A stretch of 64,000 nt of DNA, taken from assembly GCA_036702865.1 (NCBI GenBank), contig DATNQD010000088.1, positions 20,052-84,051 on the forward strand, given 5' to 3'. Shown piece by piece: positions 35,623 to 46,109 of the stretch (the stretch's first letter is position 1; every line of letters starts with the position of its first letter). This stretch comes from Trichocoleus sp. (GTDB lineage: Bacteria > Cyanobacteriota > Cyanobacteriia > Elainellales > Elainellaceae). The notes under the pieces were generated by a model. The model saw nothing but the letters and a program-made list of their open reading frames with translations. It had not been told where the DNA came from and did not search any database. The position numbers and the translations under genes are program-made.

Positions 35623-35904
35623 ACCCGATCGCTGGTTTCAGTGATTCAACTGAGTATGAATTGCATCACGGCTGCACTACAGGACGCAGCCTTAAATTTA
35701 TGTCCGAAGATATGTAGACATTAGGGAATATGCCATTTCCAATATGAAAGGTAGCCGTTGCCTAGCTTTGCGATGTCTGTGAATAGAATATACCTACGAG
35801 AGAACAAGAACTCAGCACTATTACCCACTGCTCAACCCTTTGATCTGGACAGCAGGGCGAAGTGTGTTTCGGGTTTTATCCTTCTTGATTAAGGAGTAAA
35901 CCGA

Positions 35905-38900
35905 GTGAATGTGGATTTTCTGCTCGGTGGCGGCGAAATGGGTGAACGGATGCGGCAGATGGACTGGACGCAAACATCGCTAGGTTTACCCGAAAAGTGG
36001 CAACAGAGCTTAAAAACAGCCGTCCGCATTATCCTCACCTCTCGCCAACCGATGTTTGTTTGGTGGGGAGAAGACCTGATCAATCTTTATAATGACGCTT
36101 ACAAAGCGATCGTGGGTGGCAAACATCCAGAAGTGCTAGGGCAGCCTGCATCGGTGGTGTGGCGCGAAATTTGGGATCAGGTGGGACCAAGAGCTGAATC
36201 CGTCATTTTCAAGAATGAGGGCACCTACGACGAAGCGCTGCTGCTGATTATGGAGCGCAATGGCTATCCAGAGGAAACCTACTACACGTTCTCTTATAGC
36301 CCGATCCCCGATGATCACGGTGGGATTGGGGGCATCATTTGCGCCAACACAGACGATACGCAGCGCATTATTGGCGAGCGGCAGTTGGCTTTGCTGCGCG
36401 ATCTGGCTGCCCAAACAGCCGATGCTCGAACCTTTGATGAAGCCTGCAGGCTCAGCATTAACTGTCTAAAAACAAATCTGTATGACCTGCCCTTTGCCAT
36501 GATCTATCTGGTTGAGCCAGATCAGCGTCAGGTATTTCTTGCAGGAACAAGTGGGATCGATCGCCATCATCCTGCCGTTCTCGAAACCGTTGATCTCGAC
36601 TCAAAGGCAATTTGGTCTTTTGCCGAAGTCATTCGCAAGCAAAAACCCATCATTTCTGATCTGGAATCTCTGTTTCCTGATCTGCCCACCGGAGCCTGGA
36701 ATCGACCACCCCATCAAGCCGTCGCAGTGCCGATCGCCGCATCTGGGCAAACTGGAAAATCAGGAATTTTGCTGGCTGGGCTTAACCCGTTTCGGTTGTT
36801 TGACGACAACTATCAAGGGTTTATGGATCTGGTTGCAGCGCAAATTTCAGCCAGTATTGCCAATGCTCAGGCTTACGAAGAAGAACGAAAGCGGGCTGAA
36901 ACCTTAGCAGAACTCGATCGCGCCAAAACGATTTTTTTTAGCAATGTCAGCCATGAGTTTCGCACACCGCTGACGCTGATGCTGGGTCCTCTAGAAGATC
37001 TCCTGACGCATCCTTCCAAACCGCTGCCTACCGAAGATCGAGAACAGCTAGAGACAGTACATCGCAATTCGCTGCGGTTACTGAAGCTCGTCAACACGCT
37101 GCTTGATTTCTCTCGCATTGAAGCGGGGCGCATTCAAGCTGTTTATGAACTCACTGATTTGTCTGCTTTTACGGCTGAATTAGCGAGTGTGTTTCGTTCT
37201 GCGATCGAACGGGCGGGCATGACCCTCAATGTCGATTGTCCTCCGCTACCAGAGCAGGTGTATGTCGATCGGGAAATGTGGGAGAAAGTAGTGCTGAACC
37301 TGCTTTCCAACGCCTTTAAGTTTACCTTTGCCGGGGCAATCACCGTAGGGCTGCAATGGCTTAAAGATCGCGTTGAACTGATCGTTCAAGATACCGGAAC
37401 TGGCATTCCAGAGGAGGAACTGCCGCATCTGTTTGAGCGGTTCCATCGGGTTCCCGGAGCCAAAGGACGCACCTATGAAGGCTCAGGGATTGGGCTATCG
37501 CTGGTGCAGGAGTTGGTAAAACTGCATGGCGGGACGATCGAAGTTGAAAGCGTTGTCGATCAAGGAACTTGCTTTACCGTAACCATTCCCACTGGATCAG
37601 CCCATTTGCCCACTGAACGCATTAGTGCTGCTCGAACGCTTGGCTCCACTGCGTTAGGTGCAACTCCCTATTTAGAAGAAGCATTGCGCTGGTTGCCGAA
37701 TGAGGAATCTTCTTTTCCCATCGCTACAGAGGAGATTTTGGCGACGGCTGCACCCATGTCTGTCCCTTCTGCCCGCATTCTTCTCGCCGATGACAACGCA
37801 GATATGCGCGACTACGTGAAGCGGCTATTGAGCCAGCAGTATGAAGTTGAAGCTGTCGCGGATGGGCTGGCGGCTCTGACAGTGGCACGTCAGCAACTCC
37901 CAGATCTGGTGCTCACAGATGTTATGATGCCGGGACTCGATGGGTTTGGGCTGCTGCAAGCCTTACGGTCTGATCCACAAACGCGCAAAGTGCCGATTAT
38001 TCTACTGTCAGCGAGGGCAGGCGAGGAGGCGAGAGTCGAGGGGTTAGAAGCAGGCGCAGATGACTATTTGATCAAGCCTTTCTCAGCCCGTGAACTGTTG
38101 GCAAGAGTGGAAGCAGCTCTAAAGATGGCGCGGCTCCGGCAGGAAGCAATGCAGCGAGAGCAAGCGCTACGCATTGAAGCTGAAGTGGCAAAGGCGCATT
38201 TGGAAACGGTGCTGGCAGGTATTCAAGACCAGTTTTTTGTGCTCGATCGCCAGTGGTGCTACACCTTTGCTAATGACCAAGTGGCAGAAGTAGTTGGTGT
38301 TCCCAAAGAAGAGCTAGTAGGTCAGAACATTTGGCAATTGTTCCCCGATCTGATTGGCAGTGATTTTTATCATCAACTGCATCAAGCCCTGCAATCCCAA
38401 ACCGTTGCTCGATTTGAATATTTCTATCTGCCTTGGCGCTGCTGGTTTGAAAATCGAATTTATCCTTTTGATGAAGGCGTCACTATTTTTGTTACGGATA
38501 TCAACGATCGTAAGCAGGCAGAAGAGGCACTGCGAGAAGCCCATGTCCAGCTTGAGTCGGCACTGATCGCTGGAGCCATTTATACCTGGCGATGGAACAT
38601 TCTGGAAAATCAGGTGACTGCTGGCAAATCCTTTGCTGAACTCTTTGCAGTTGACCCGGATGAAGCAGCAAAAGGCTTGCCGATCGAACATTTTGTTTCT
38701 GCGATTCATCCAGAAGACCGATCGCGCGTTGTTGCGGCAATTCAGCAGGCGATCGAAACCCATGAAGAATATGTCACAGAATATCGGGTGTTTACGGCAA
38801 CAGGGGAAGAGCGCTGGCTCTCTGCGAGAGGTCGAGTGGAATATGATGCAGCAGGTGAACCAATCGCTTTTCCGGGAGCACTCGCAGATATTACTGAGCG

Positions 38901-40098
38901 CAAACGCGCCGAAGCAGAGCGAGAGCAGCTATTAGCGAGAGAGCAAATTGCTCGTGAACAAGCTGAAACCGCTAACCGGATTAAGGATGAGTTCCTCGCT
39001 GTCTTATCGCACGAATTACGATCGCCCCTCAACCCGATTTTAGGCTGGGCAAGGCTATTACAAACACGCAGCTTTGATGCAGCAAAAACGGCGCAAGCCC
39101 TCGCCACGATCGAGCGAAATGCCAAGTTACAGTCCGAGTTGATCGAAGATTTGTTAGATGTTTCTCGGATTTTGCAGGGCAAACTCAGCTTAAATGTGAG
39201 TTCGGTTGACCTGGCATCGACGGTTCAGGCAGCAATGGAAACCGTACGACTGGCAGCAGAAGCAAAAGCAATTCAAATTCAAACTTATCTTGAGCCAAAC
39301 CTTGAACCTGTTTCAGGGGATGCGAGCCGCTTGCAGCAGATCGTTTGGAATCTTTTGTCGAACGCAATTAAATTTACGCCTGCGGGAGGACGAGTCGAAA
39401 TTCGCCTCCACCGCGTCGATCGTCAAGCAGAGATTAAGGTTAGCGATACAGGCAGAGGGATTTCGCCCCAATTTTTGCCTTATGTGTTCGACTATTTTCG
39501 GCAGGCAGATGCAACGACAACCCGCAAGTTTGGTGGACTGGGATTAGGCTTGGCGATCGTGCGTCATCTGGTGGAATTACATGGCGGCACGATTCAGGCA
39601 GATAGTCTCGGAGAAGATCAGGGAGCAACCTTTACTGTCCGGCTACCGCTGCTGACCCACTCAAAACCCAACCAGGAGCAACCAACCTTGGAAGAAGCCC
39701 CAACTTTAGATGGTGTGAAAGTATTGGTGGTCGATGATGATATCGATGCCCTTGAATTTGCAACTTTCCTGTTAGAGCAATATGGTGCAGAAGTCACGGC
39801 GGCTACCTCAGCCCTCACTGCTCTGGCTGCAATTCAGCAATCGAAACCCGATGTACTGCTGAGCGATATCGGTATGCCAGAGATCGACGGCTACACACTA
39901 ATGAGACAGGTCAGAACATTGCCACCTGAACAAGGAGGAGAAATTCCTGCCATTGCCTTGACTGCCTACGCTGGAGAAATTGACCATCAGCGAGCCATAT
40001 CAGCGGGCTTTCAAAAGCACTTGCCCAAACCGATCGAACCCGCAGATTTAATCGCTGCCATTGCCGCAATCAGCTTTGATCAAACGCAGAATTTCTGA
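35905..40098 (+). CDS. Double hybrid sensor histidine kinase (PAS-GAF-HK-REC-PAS-PAS-HK-REC)
   Basis: A 1397-residue soluble multi-sensor kinase with two complete phosphorelay modules. Order: PAS-like (~15-150, MFVWWGEDLINLYNDAYKAI), GAF (~165-320), HisKA with phospho-His in NVSHEFRTP at ~350, HATPase (~450-565), receiver with Asp ~672 in LTDVMMPG, PAS (~760-865), PAS/PAC (~875-1005, ending DITERKRAE), second HisKA with His ~1036 in LSHELRSPL, second HATPase (~1140-1255), and a second receiver with Asp ~1321 in LSDIGMPE. No membrane segment is visible. The start is GTG at 35905. No response-regulator gene is directly adjacent. Confidence 0.92.
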   Translation: MNVDFLLGGGEMGERMRQMDWTQTSLGLPEKWQQSLKTAVRIILTSRQPMFVWWGEDLINLYNDAYKAIVGGKHPEVLGQPASVVWREIWDQVGPRAESVIFKNEGTYDEALLLIMERNGYPEETYYTFSYSPIPDDHGGIGGIICANTDDTQRIIGERQLALLRDLAAQTADARTFDEACRLSINCLKTNLYDLPFAMIYLVEPDQRQVFLAGTSGIDRHHPAVLETVDLDSKAIWSFAEVIRKQKPIISDLESLFPDLPTGAWNRPPHQAVAVPIAASGQTGKSGILLAGLNPFRLFDDNYQGFMDLVAAQISASIANAQAYEEERKRAETLAELDRAKTIFFSNVSHEFRTPLTLMLGPLEDLLTHPSKPLPTEDREQLETVHRNSLRLLKLVNTLLDFSRIEAGRIQAVYELTDLSAFTAELASVFRSAIERAGMTLNVDCPPLPEQVYVDREMWEKVVLNLLSNAFKFTFAGAITVGLQWLKDRVELIVQDTGTGIPEEELPHLFERFHRVPGAKGRTYEGSGIGLSLVQELVKLHGGTIEVESVVDQGTCFTVTIPTGSAHLPTERISAARTLGSTALGATPYLEEALRWLPNEESSFPIATEEILATAAPMSVPSARILLADDNADMRDYVKRLLSQQYEVEAVADGLAALTVARQQLPDLVLTDVMMPGLDGFGLLQALRSDPQTRKVPIILLSARAGEEARVEGLEAGADDYLIKPFSARELLARVEAALKMARLRQEAMQREQALRIEAEVAKAHLETVLAGIQDQFFVLDRQWCYTFANDQVAEVVGVPKEELVGQNIWQLFPDLIGSDFYHQLHQALQSQTVARFEYFYLPWRCWFENRIYPFDEGVTIFVTDINDRKQAEEALREAHVQLESALIAGAIYTWRWNILENQVTAGKSFAELFAVDPDEAAKGLPIEHFVSAIHPEDRSRVVAAIQQAIETHEEYVTEYRVFTATGEERWLSARGRVEYDAAGEPIAFPGALADITERKRAEAEREQLLAREQIAREQAETANRIKDEFLAVLSHELRSPLNPILGWARLLQTRSFDAAKTAQALATIERNAKLQSELIEDLLDVSRILQGKLSLNVSSVDLASTVQAAMETVRLAAEAKAIQIQTYLEPNLEPVSGDASRLQQIVWNLLSNAIKFTPAGGRVEIRLHRVDRQAEIKVSDTGRGISPQFLPYVFDYFRQADATTTRKFGGLGLGLAIVRHLVELHGGTIQADSLGEDQGATFTVRLPLLTHSKPNQEQPTLEEAPTLDGVKVLVVDDDIDALEFATFLLEQYGAEVTAATSALTALAAIQQSKPDVLLSDIGMPEIDGYTLMRQVRTLPPEQGGEIPAIALTAYAGEIDHQRAISAGFQKHLPKPIEPADLIAAIAAISFDQTQNF

Positions 40099-40273
40099 TC
40101 TCGTTTTGTTCCAAGCAATTGAGCAAGGTTATCGCTGTTGCTGGTTTTGAGTCAGACAATATTGCTGATCACTCGAGGGTGCAGCCGTGAATTTAAGTGA
40201 ATTTGCTTAGCGCATCTTCGGCAGAACCTTGTCATGATGGAGCAACAGAGCCGCCGATGATTGAGGATTTACG

Positions 40274-41182
40274 ATGAGAGAGAGCATTGAAACGCTAATT
40301 TACAATTTAGGACAGACGATCGTCGGCAAGTCTGAAGCAATTCGACTGGTGCTGGTAGCGCTCTTTTCTGGCGGACATGCCCTCCTGGAAGATGTACCGG
40401 GTGTTGGTAAAACGCTTTTGGCAAAGTCACTGGCGCGATCGATCGAGGGACAGTTTCAGCGCATCCAATGCACGCCTGATCTCCTACCTGCTGATGTCAC
40501 TGGCACAAATATTTGGAACCCGCGATCGGGTGAGTTTGAGTTTCTACCAGGCCCAGTTTTCACTAATATCATGCTGGTGGATGAGATTAATCGAGCAACA
40601 CCGCGCACCCAATCGGCTCTGCTGGAAGTGATGGAAGAACAGCAAGTGACGATCGATGGTCGCTCGCGCCTCGTCCCGACTCCCTTCTTTGTGATTGCAA
40701 CGCAAAATCCAGTCGAGTATCAGGGCACGTTTCCGCTGCCAGAAGCCCAGATGGATCGCTTTGCTTTATCGTTTAGTTTGGGCTACCCTACTGAAACTGA
40801 AGAACTCCAAATGCTCCAACGCTTACAGCAGGGAACAAGGTTCGAAGAACTCCAGCCCTGTATTTCGCTGGCAGAGGTTCAGGCGTTGCGGCAGCTCTGT
40901 GCTCAGGTAAGGGTTGAAACTCATTTGCAGCAATATATCTTACATCTCGTTCGCGCCACCCGCACTGACGAGGAAGTGATTTTAGGCGTCAGCCCCAGAG
41001 GCACAGTAGCCTTGCAACGGGCAGTCCAGACGATCGCTTTTCTTGAAGGCAGAGACTATGCCATTCCAGATGATGTTAAGTTTCTAGCTCCCTATGTGCT
41101 GGCTCACCGAATCATTCCTACAGGCGGGCATAAAGCTCGTTTGATTGTCGATCGGCTATTGCGAACCATCCCGGTTCCATAG
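40274..41182 (+). CDS. MoxR-family AAA+ ATPase
   Basis: A 302-residue ATPase with Walker A VPGVGKTLLAK near residue 40 and Walker B MLVDEINRATPR near 103. Sensor-1 IATQNPVEYQGTFPLPEAQMDRF is typical of MoxR. MoxR proteins act with DUF58/von Willebrand-domain partners in assembling or inserting metals into enzymes, but no such partner is next to it here. Confidence 0.92.
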   Translation: MRESIETLIYNLGQTIVGKSEAIRLVLVALFSGGHALLEDVPGVGKTLLAKSLARSIEGQFQRIQCTPDLLPADVTGTNIWNPRSGEFEFLPGPVFTNIMLVDEINRATPRTQSALLEVMEEQQVTIDGRSRLVPTPFFVIATQNPVEYQGTFPLPEAQMDRFALSFSLGYPTETEELQMLQRLQQGTRFEELQPCISLAEVQALRQLCAQVRVETHLQQYILHLVRATRTDEEVILGVSPRGTVALQRAVQTIAFLEGRDYAIPDDVKFLAPYVLAHRIIPTGGHKARLIVDRLLRTIPVP

Positions 41183-41333
41183 AATGAAGTTCAATCAGAA
41201 TTGCAATCGCTAGTTCATCCCAGTTCACTTAAAGCTAAATTTTTATCTCAAAGATTCTCTATCTATCAGAAGATCGATCGCCTGTCGCCAAAAATCGTTA
41301 AGGTAAAAGCAGAAAGCGCAGGAGGACGATCGG

Positions 41334-42335
41334 ATGGGACTGGGAATCTTAGTAGATGGCAAGTGGGTTTCAGAGCGAGATCAAGAAGACCAGCAAGGAC
41401 GGTTTGTTCGTCCTAATACGACTTTCCGCAACTGGATCACAGCCGAGGGATCGAGTGGGTTTAAGGCAGAGCCAGGTCGCTATCATCTGTACGTTTCGCT
41501 TGCTTGTCCCTGGGCACATCGTACGCTGATTATGCGAGAACTGAAGGGCTTGACGAACGCAATATCTGTGTCGATCGTTGATCCAGTCATTGATCAAAAC
41601 AGTTGGGAATTCTCAGAAGCACCAGGAGCAATTCCTGATTTTGTAAATCACGCGCATTATTTGTGGGAAGTTTATACAAAAGCAGATGCAAACTATAGTG
41701 GTCGGGTGACGGTTCCAGTCCTGTGGGATAAACAAACAAGAACGATCGTCAACAATGAATCGCGTGAAATTATCCGTATGCTCGACACAGAGTTTGGAGA
41801 AGTTTCCAGCGTCGTTGCTGATCTATATCCGGTAGACATCCGAGAACAGATTGATGAAACGATCGATGCAATCTATCAACCCATTAATAATGGAGTTTAT
41901 CGGGCTGGATTTGCAACACAGCAATCTGCTTATGATGAAGCGGTGACAGAGCTATTTGAACACCTAGACCACTGGGAAGCTGTGCTAGGGAAACAGCGCT
42001 ATCTCTGCGGCAATCGTCTCACTGAAGCAGATGTTTGTATGTTCACAACGCTGTTCCGCTTTGATGCCGTTTACTACGTTCACTTCAAGTGCAACCTGTG
42101 TCGGATTGTAGATTACCCTAATCTTTGGGGATATCTGCGAGATATTTATCAGCATCCCGGTGTTAAGGAAACTTGCAACCTTGATCACATCAAACAGCAT
42201 TACTATCGGAGCCATCCCAAAGTAAACCCGACGCGAATTGTGCCTAAAGGCCCTGTGATTGATTTTGATACTCCCCACAAACGCGATCGAACCTGGGATG
42301 CGATCCGGATGGCGCATCAGCCGATTGAGGTTTAA
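41334..42335 (+). CDS. Glutathionyl-hydroquinone reductase (Xi-class GST, YqjG-like)
   Basis: A 333-residue glutathione transferase. The active-site SLACPWAHRTLIMREL has Cys58 as nucleophile, the marker of enzymes that reduce glutathionyl-hydroquinones. The C-terminal GST domain contains YLCGNRLTEADVCMFTTLFRFD. ATG 41334 follows CAGGAGGACG, a strong Shine-Dalgarno. It probably detoxifies quinone adducts in the cytoplasm. Confidence 0.93.
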   Translation: MGLGILVDGKWVSERDQEDQQGRFVRPNTTFRNWITAEGSSGFKAEPGRYHLYVSLACPWAHRTLIMRELKGLTNAISVSIVDPVIDQNSWEFSEAPGAIPDFVNHAHYLWEVYTKADANYSGRVTVPVLWDKQTRTIVNNESREIIRMLDTEFGEVSSVVADLYPVDIREQIDETIDAIYQPINNGVYRAGFATQQSAYDEAVTELFEHLDHWEAVLGKQRYLCGNRLTEADVCMFTTLFRFDAVYYVHFKCNLCRIVDYPNLWGYLRDIYQHPGVKETCNLDHIKQHYYRSHPKVNPTRIVPKGPVIDFDTPHKRDRTWDAIRMAHQPIEV

Positions 42336-42442
42336 CCCCTTTGCTGTAATGGTTTTAGTGAAAAATAGATAGATAAAGAGGGTGAATTAGGGAAAGCTGC
42401 ACCAACAAATAACCGGACAGCTTTAAGACCAGCGAACTCCCC

Positions 42443-43168
42443 CTACAGCCGATTAATTTTCTCTAGATATCGATCGACCTCCTCCCGCATAATGTGATAG
42501 CACTCACAGGCACAAGTCTCCATACCCTTGCGATCGAGAATTGTAATTTTGCCGCGTTCTGCAAGAATCAATCCCTCAGCCTGTAAGACATTGGTAACCA
42601 AACTAATCGCCGGACGACGCGACCCAACCATATGTGCCAGAACTTCTCGCGTCAGGGCTAATTCAGGCGTTCTCATTCGATCTTGAGCCACAAGTAGCCA
42701 GCGACAAAGCCGTTCTTCTACGCGATGAAATCGGTTACAAACAGCAGATTGGTTCAGTTGGGCAATTTTAAGATAGATAAAAGCCGCTACTCTTTCTCGC
42801 AGTGCTACAGAGCGATCGAGCACTTCAATAAATGCTGTCGTTGAGAGTTTCAGGGCACGTCCACTGATCTGCACTTCCACTTGGTAGGGAGCCGTATTCT
42901 CCCCCAGAAACAAAGGAATCCCGACGAAGCCTTCGATCCCAGTTGCGCCTACTTCAACAATTTCACCATCAGGAGTGCTATTCACCAGCGAAAGAAAGCC
43001 GGTTGTTGGAAAATAAATTTCTGTAATGGGTTCCTTAGCTCGGTATAGTATATCCCCCTGCTGTAGTTCGACTTGTTCCACCCTGGAGTGTAATAGGTCA
43101 AAGTCCACCTGAGGCAATGAATCTAAAAGAAGGTTATTCGATCGCTGTCGAATCTTACTACTATGCAT
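42443..43168 (-). CDS. Crp/Fnr-family transcriptional regulator
   Basis: A 241-residue regulator with an N-terminal cyclic-nucleotide-like beta-barrel (GDILYRAKEPITEIYFPTTGFLSL) and a C-terminal helix-turn-helix (LTREVLAHMVGSRRPAISLVTNVLQ, ~178-202). The phosphate-binding residues of cAMP-binding CRP are not clear, so the ligand is unknown; there is no N-terminal Cys cluster as in FNR. A C-terminal CACECYH near residue 220 is unusual. It is divergent from the small response regulator with ~100 bp between. Confidence 0.88.
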   Translation of the reverse strand: MHSSKIRQRSNNLLLDSLPQVDFDLLHSRVEQVELQQGDILYRAKEPITEIYFPTTGFLSLVNSTPDGEIVEVGATGIEGFVGIPLFLGENTAPYQVEVQISGRALKLSTTAFIEVLDRSVALRERVAAFIYLKIAQLNQSAVCNRFHRVEERLCRWLLVAQDRMRTPELALTREVLAHMVGSRRPAISLVTNVLQAEGLILAERGKITILDRKGMETCACECYHIMREEVDRYLEKINRL

Positions 43169-43269
43169 CTACTCTCCAACTCTGTTCTCTAGCAAACTGA
43201 CTTTTGCACCCAAGGCAACTAAACTGTCTTTGCTTTGCTCGCCTTGAGCAATCATGATGCCTGCTTGCT

Positions 43270-43650
43270 ATGGTCTCTTCTGTCTCTTCCGCCAAACGCA
43301 TTCTTTATGTTGATAATTCATTCGATTCTTGTGAATTGATGAGCTTTGTTTTAACTGAACTAGGACACAGCATTTCAACCGCTCAGACCATAACAGAGGG
43401 GCTAAATTTAGCCAGAAATAGCAGTTTTGATTTATATTTGCTTGATACATCGTTTTCGGATGGCACAGGGTTTGAACTGAGCGAACAAATTCGAGCGTTC
43501 AATCAAACCACGCCGATCATCTTCTGCACATCTGATGTTCGTGACGATGTTCAACAAGCTGCTGCTCAAGTAGGTGCACAAGGCGTTCTGCTCAAGCCAA
43601 TCGACATTGATCAGTTAGCGGGAATTGTTGCACAGTGGACAGCTTCTTAA
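43270..43650 (+). CDS. Single-domain response regulator
   Basis: A 126-residue stand-alone receiver. Acidic-pocket residues are in LYVDNSFDS, the phosphoacceptor Asp in YLLDTSFSDG near residue 58, and the conserved Lys in VLLKPIDI near 109. It lacks an output domain, so it probably acts as a phosphorelay carrier or by protein contacts. It is divergent from the Crp-like gene. The hybrid kinase 3 kb away is a possible but unproven partner. Confidence 0.85.
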   Translation: MVSSVSSAKRILYVDNSFDSCELMSFVLTELGHSISTAQTITEGLNLARNSSFDLYLLDTSFSDGTGFELSEQIRAFNQTTPIIFCTSDVRDDVQQAAAQVGAQGVLLKPIDIDQLAGIVAQWTAS

Positions 43651-43803
43651 TATCAAGCGATATACCTCGTCCCTTTCTCCTATTCTCCACAGGTAAGTTA
43701 TTCTCTGAATTAGTCTCTCGGTAGAAGATGAACTAACCTATTGGCAGAATTTAGGGCACATCGTAAACTAAGGGGATGCTTTTTTAGTACAAACGCTCCT
43801 TAC

Positions 43804-46023
43804 ATGACGGTTGCGATCCCCCAAACTCCTGCCCAATTTGACTCTTTAGAACAAGCCCTAAAGCATTTCTTTGGGTACGATCGCTTCCGTCCAGGACAGA
43901 AACACATCATTGAGTCTGTTCTAGAAAATCAAGATTTAATGGTGATTATGCCAACTGGAGGCGGTAAATCACTTTGCTACCAGCTTCCAGCCCTGCTCAA
44001 ACCCGGTGTGACGATCGTGGTTTCACCGTTAATTGCTCTGATGCAAGATCAAGTACAGGCATTGCAAGACAACGGGATTGGCGCAACCTTCCTCAATAGC
44101 ACCGTTAGCCCCACCGCAGTTCGAGAACGGGCAGCAGGAGTGCTGAATGGAAGCATTAAATTGCTCTATGTCGCGCCAGAGCGCCTTTTAAGCGAACAGT
44201 TTCTCTTGTTTCTCGATCGCATCTGTCATTCTGTCGGCATTGCTGGCTTTGCGATTGATGAAGCACACTGCGTCTCTGAATGGGGGCATGACTTTCGCCC
44301 AGAATATCGCCAACTGCGAGCCGTTCGATCGCGCTATCCCGAAGTACCAACGCTAGCACTCACCGCCACTGCCACAGAGCGAGTCCGTCTGGATATTATT
44401 GAGCAACTTGAACTGCGCGAGCCGATCGTTCATCTTGCCAGCTTCAATCGGCAAAATCTGTCTTACGAAGTCCGTCCCAAGCAAAAGCACGCTTACGCAG
44501 AACTGCTGCAACTGCTGCGCCAAAATCCTGGATCAGCCATTATTTATTGTTTGAGCCGCAAAAAGGTTGATGAACTGACCTATCGATTGCAGCAGGATGG
44601 CATCTCGGCGCTGTCTTATCACGCTGGCATGGAAGATGGAGAACGCTCAACAAATCAAACTCGCTTCATTCGAGATGATGTTCGGGTCATGGTGGCAACG
44701 ATCGCTTTTGGTATGGGCATCAATAAACCCGATGTCCGAACTGTGATCCACTATGATTTGCCGCGCAACCTGGAAGGCTATTATCAAGAATCGGGGCGTG
44801 CCGGACGAGACGGGGAAGCCGCTCAATGCATCCTATTTTTTAGCTATGGCGATTTGAAAACAATTGAATATTTGATTGACCAGAAGCCCGACCCAAACGA
44901 ACAGCAGATCGCTCGCCAACAGTTGCGTCAGGTTGTTGATTATGCCGAAGGAACGGACTGTCGCCGCCGGATTCAACTCAGCTATTTCGGTGAACCGTTT
45001 GAGGGCAATTGCACCAACTGCGATAACTGTCTGCATCCCAAGCCGCTGACTGATTGGACGATCGAAGCCCAAAAGTTTCTCTCTTGCGTGGCTCGCTGCA
45101 AAGAGCGGTTCGGCATGATGTATACCATTGAGGTGCTGCGCGGCTCCAAAGATAAGCGGATTCTGCAAAACAGGCATGACCAGCTTTCTACCTATGGCAT
45201 TGGCAAAGACCACAGCGTTGATGAGTGGCGGTCTCTGGGTCGATCGCTCCTGCATCAGGGCTTAGTGGAAGAAACGACCGATGGCTATGCGGTTCTGAGG
45301 CTGAATGCCAAAAGTTGGGAAGTTTTACGAAAACAGCGATCGGTCTTCATTGCGCTATCTCAAAAGGCGGCAGTTGGGTCAAGCGATCGGCAAGCATCTC
45401 CCTATCGTTTAAATGCTGAGCTTTTGTTTGACCAGTTGCGGCTGTTGCGGAAGCAAGTTGCTGATGAGCAGGCTGTGCCCCCCTATGTGGTTTTTGCAGA
45501 TTCAAGCCTGCGCCTGATGTCACAGCAGCAGCCTCAATCGCTGGAGGAATTTGCCCAAATTTCTGGAGTTGGTAGTTATAAGTTGGCTCAGTATGGTGCC
45601 AGATTTGTCGCGGCGATCCAGGCTTTCTGTCAGCAGCAAAGCCCACCACCTGCCCCCGAACCTGCGCCTGTTCCCAAATTGTCACCCATTGCCACAGCGG
45701 CTCCACCCTCCAAGCCCCTGCTCTCCCGCACTCACTTCTACACGCTCGATCTGCATCAGCAAGGCTTCACCCCTGACCAGATCGCTACAAAGCGAAACCT
45801 GCGTCTCAGAACGATCTACGAACACTTGACCCTCTTACTCGAAGCCGGACGATCGATTGACCTGAATGCTGTGATCCCACCAGAGCGCCAGCAGCAGATT
45901 CATCAAGTGATGCAAATCGCGGGAGATGTACCCCTTAAAGCTATCCGCGATCGGTTAGACGAAAGCTTTGACTATGAGGAAATTCGCCTGGTTCGAGCCG
46001 CAGCGCTCCGATCGATTGGATAA
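43804..46023 (+). CDS. recQ: ATP-dependent DNA helicase RecQ
   Basis: A 739-residue 3'-5' DNA helicase for recombination repair. Walker A is MPTGGGKSLCYQLPA; the DEAH box and aromatic-rich loop are IDEAHCVSEWGHDFRPEY; the zinc site is CRRRIQLSYFGEPFEGNCTNCDNC. Then come RQC, an HRDC domain (QLRLLRKQVADEQAVPPYVVF), a Pro linker and a C-terminal helix-turn-helix (LHQQGFTPDQIATKRNLRLRTI). ATG 43804 is chosen because the upstream extension to 43741 has no homology. Confidence 0.95.
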   Translation: MTVAIPQTPAQFDSLEQALKHFFGYDRFRPGQKHIIESVLENQDLMVIMPTGGGKSLCYQLPALLKPGVTIVVSPLIALMQDQVQALQDNGIGATFLNSTVSPTAVRERAAGVLNGSIKLLYVAPERLLSEQFLLFLDRICHSVGIAGFAIDEAHCVSEWGHDFRPEYRQLRAVRSRYPEVPTLALTATATERVRLDIIEQLELREPIVHLASFNRQNLSYEVRPKQKHAYAELLQLLRQNPGSAIIYCLSRKKVDELTYRLQQDGISALSYHAGMEDGERSTNQTRFIRDDVRVMVATIAFGMGINKPDVRTVIHYDLPRNLEGYYQESGRAGRDGEAAQCILFFSYGDLKTIEYLIDQKPDPNEQQIARQQLRQVVDYAEGTDCRRRIQLSYFGEPFEGNCTNCDNCLHPKPLTDWTIEAQKFLSCVARCKERFGMMYTIEVLRGSKDKRILQNRHDQLSTYGIGKDHSVDEWRSLGRSLLHQGLVEETTDGYAVLRLNAKSWEVLRKQRSVFIALSQKAAVGSSDRQASPYRLNAELLFDQLRLLRKQVADEQAVPPYVVFADSSLRLMSQQQPQSLEEFAQISGVGSYKLAQYGARFVAAIQAFCQQQSPPPAPEPAPVPKLSPIATAAPPSKPLLSRTHFYTLDLHQQGFTPDQIATKRNLRLRTIYEHLTLLLEAGRSIDLNAVIPPERQQQIHQVMQIAGDVPLKAIRDRLDESFDYEEIRLVRAAALRSIG

Positions 46024-46109
46024 TATTCAAGTCCTGCATTTGCCCGATTTTCCCAGTGATGATCCGGCATGCTGCAGGCATTTCAACCAATCCATTGACA
46101 CAAGACACC

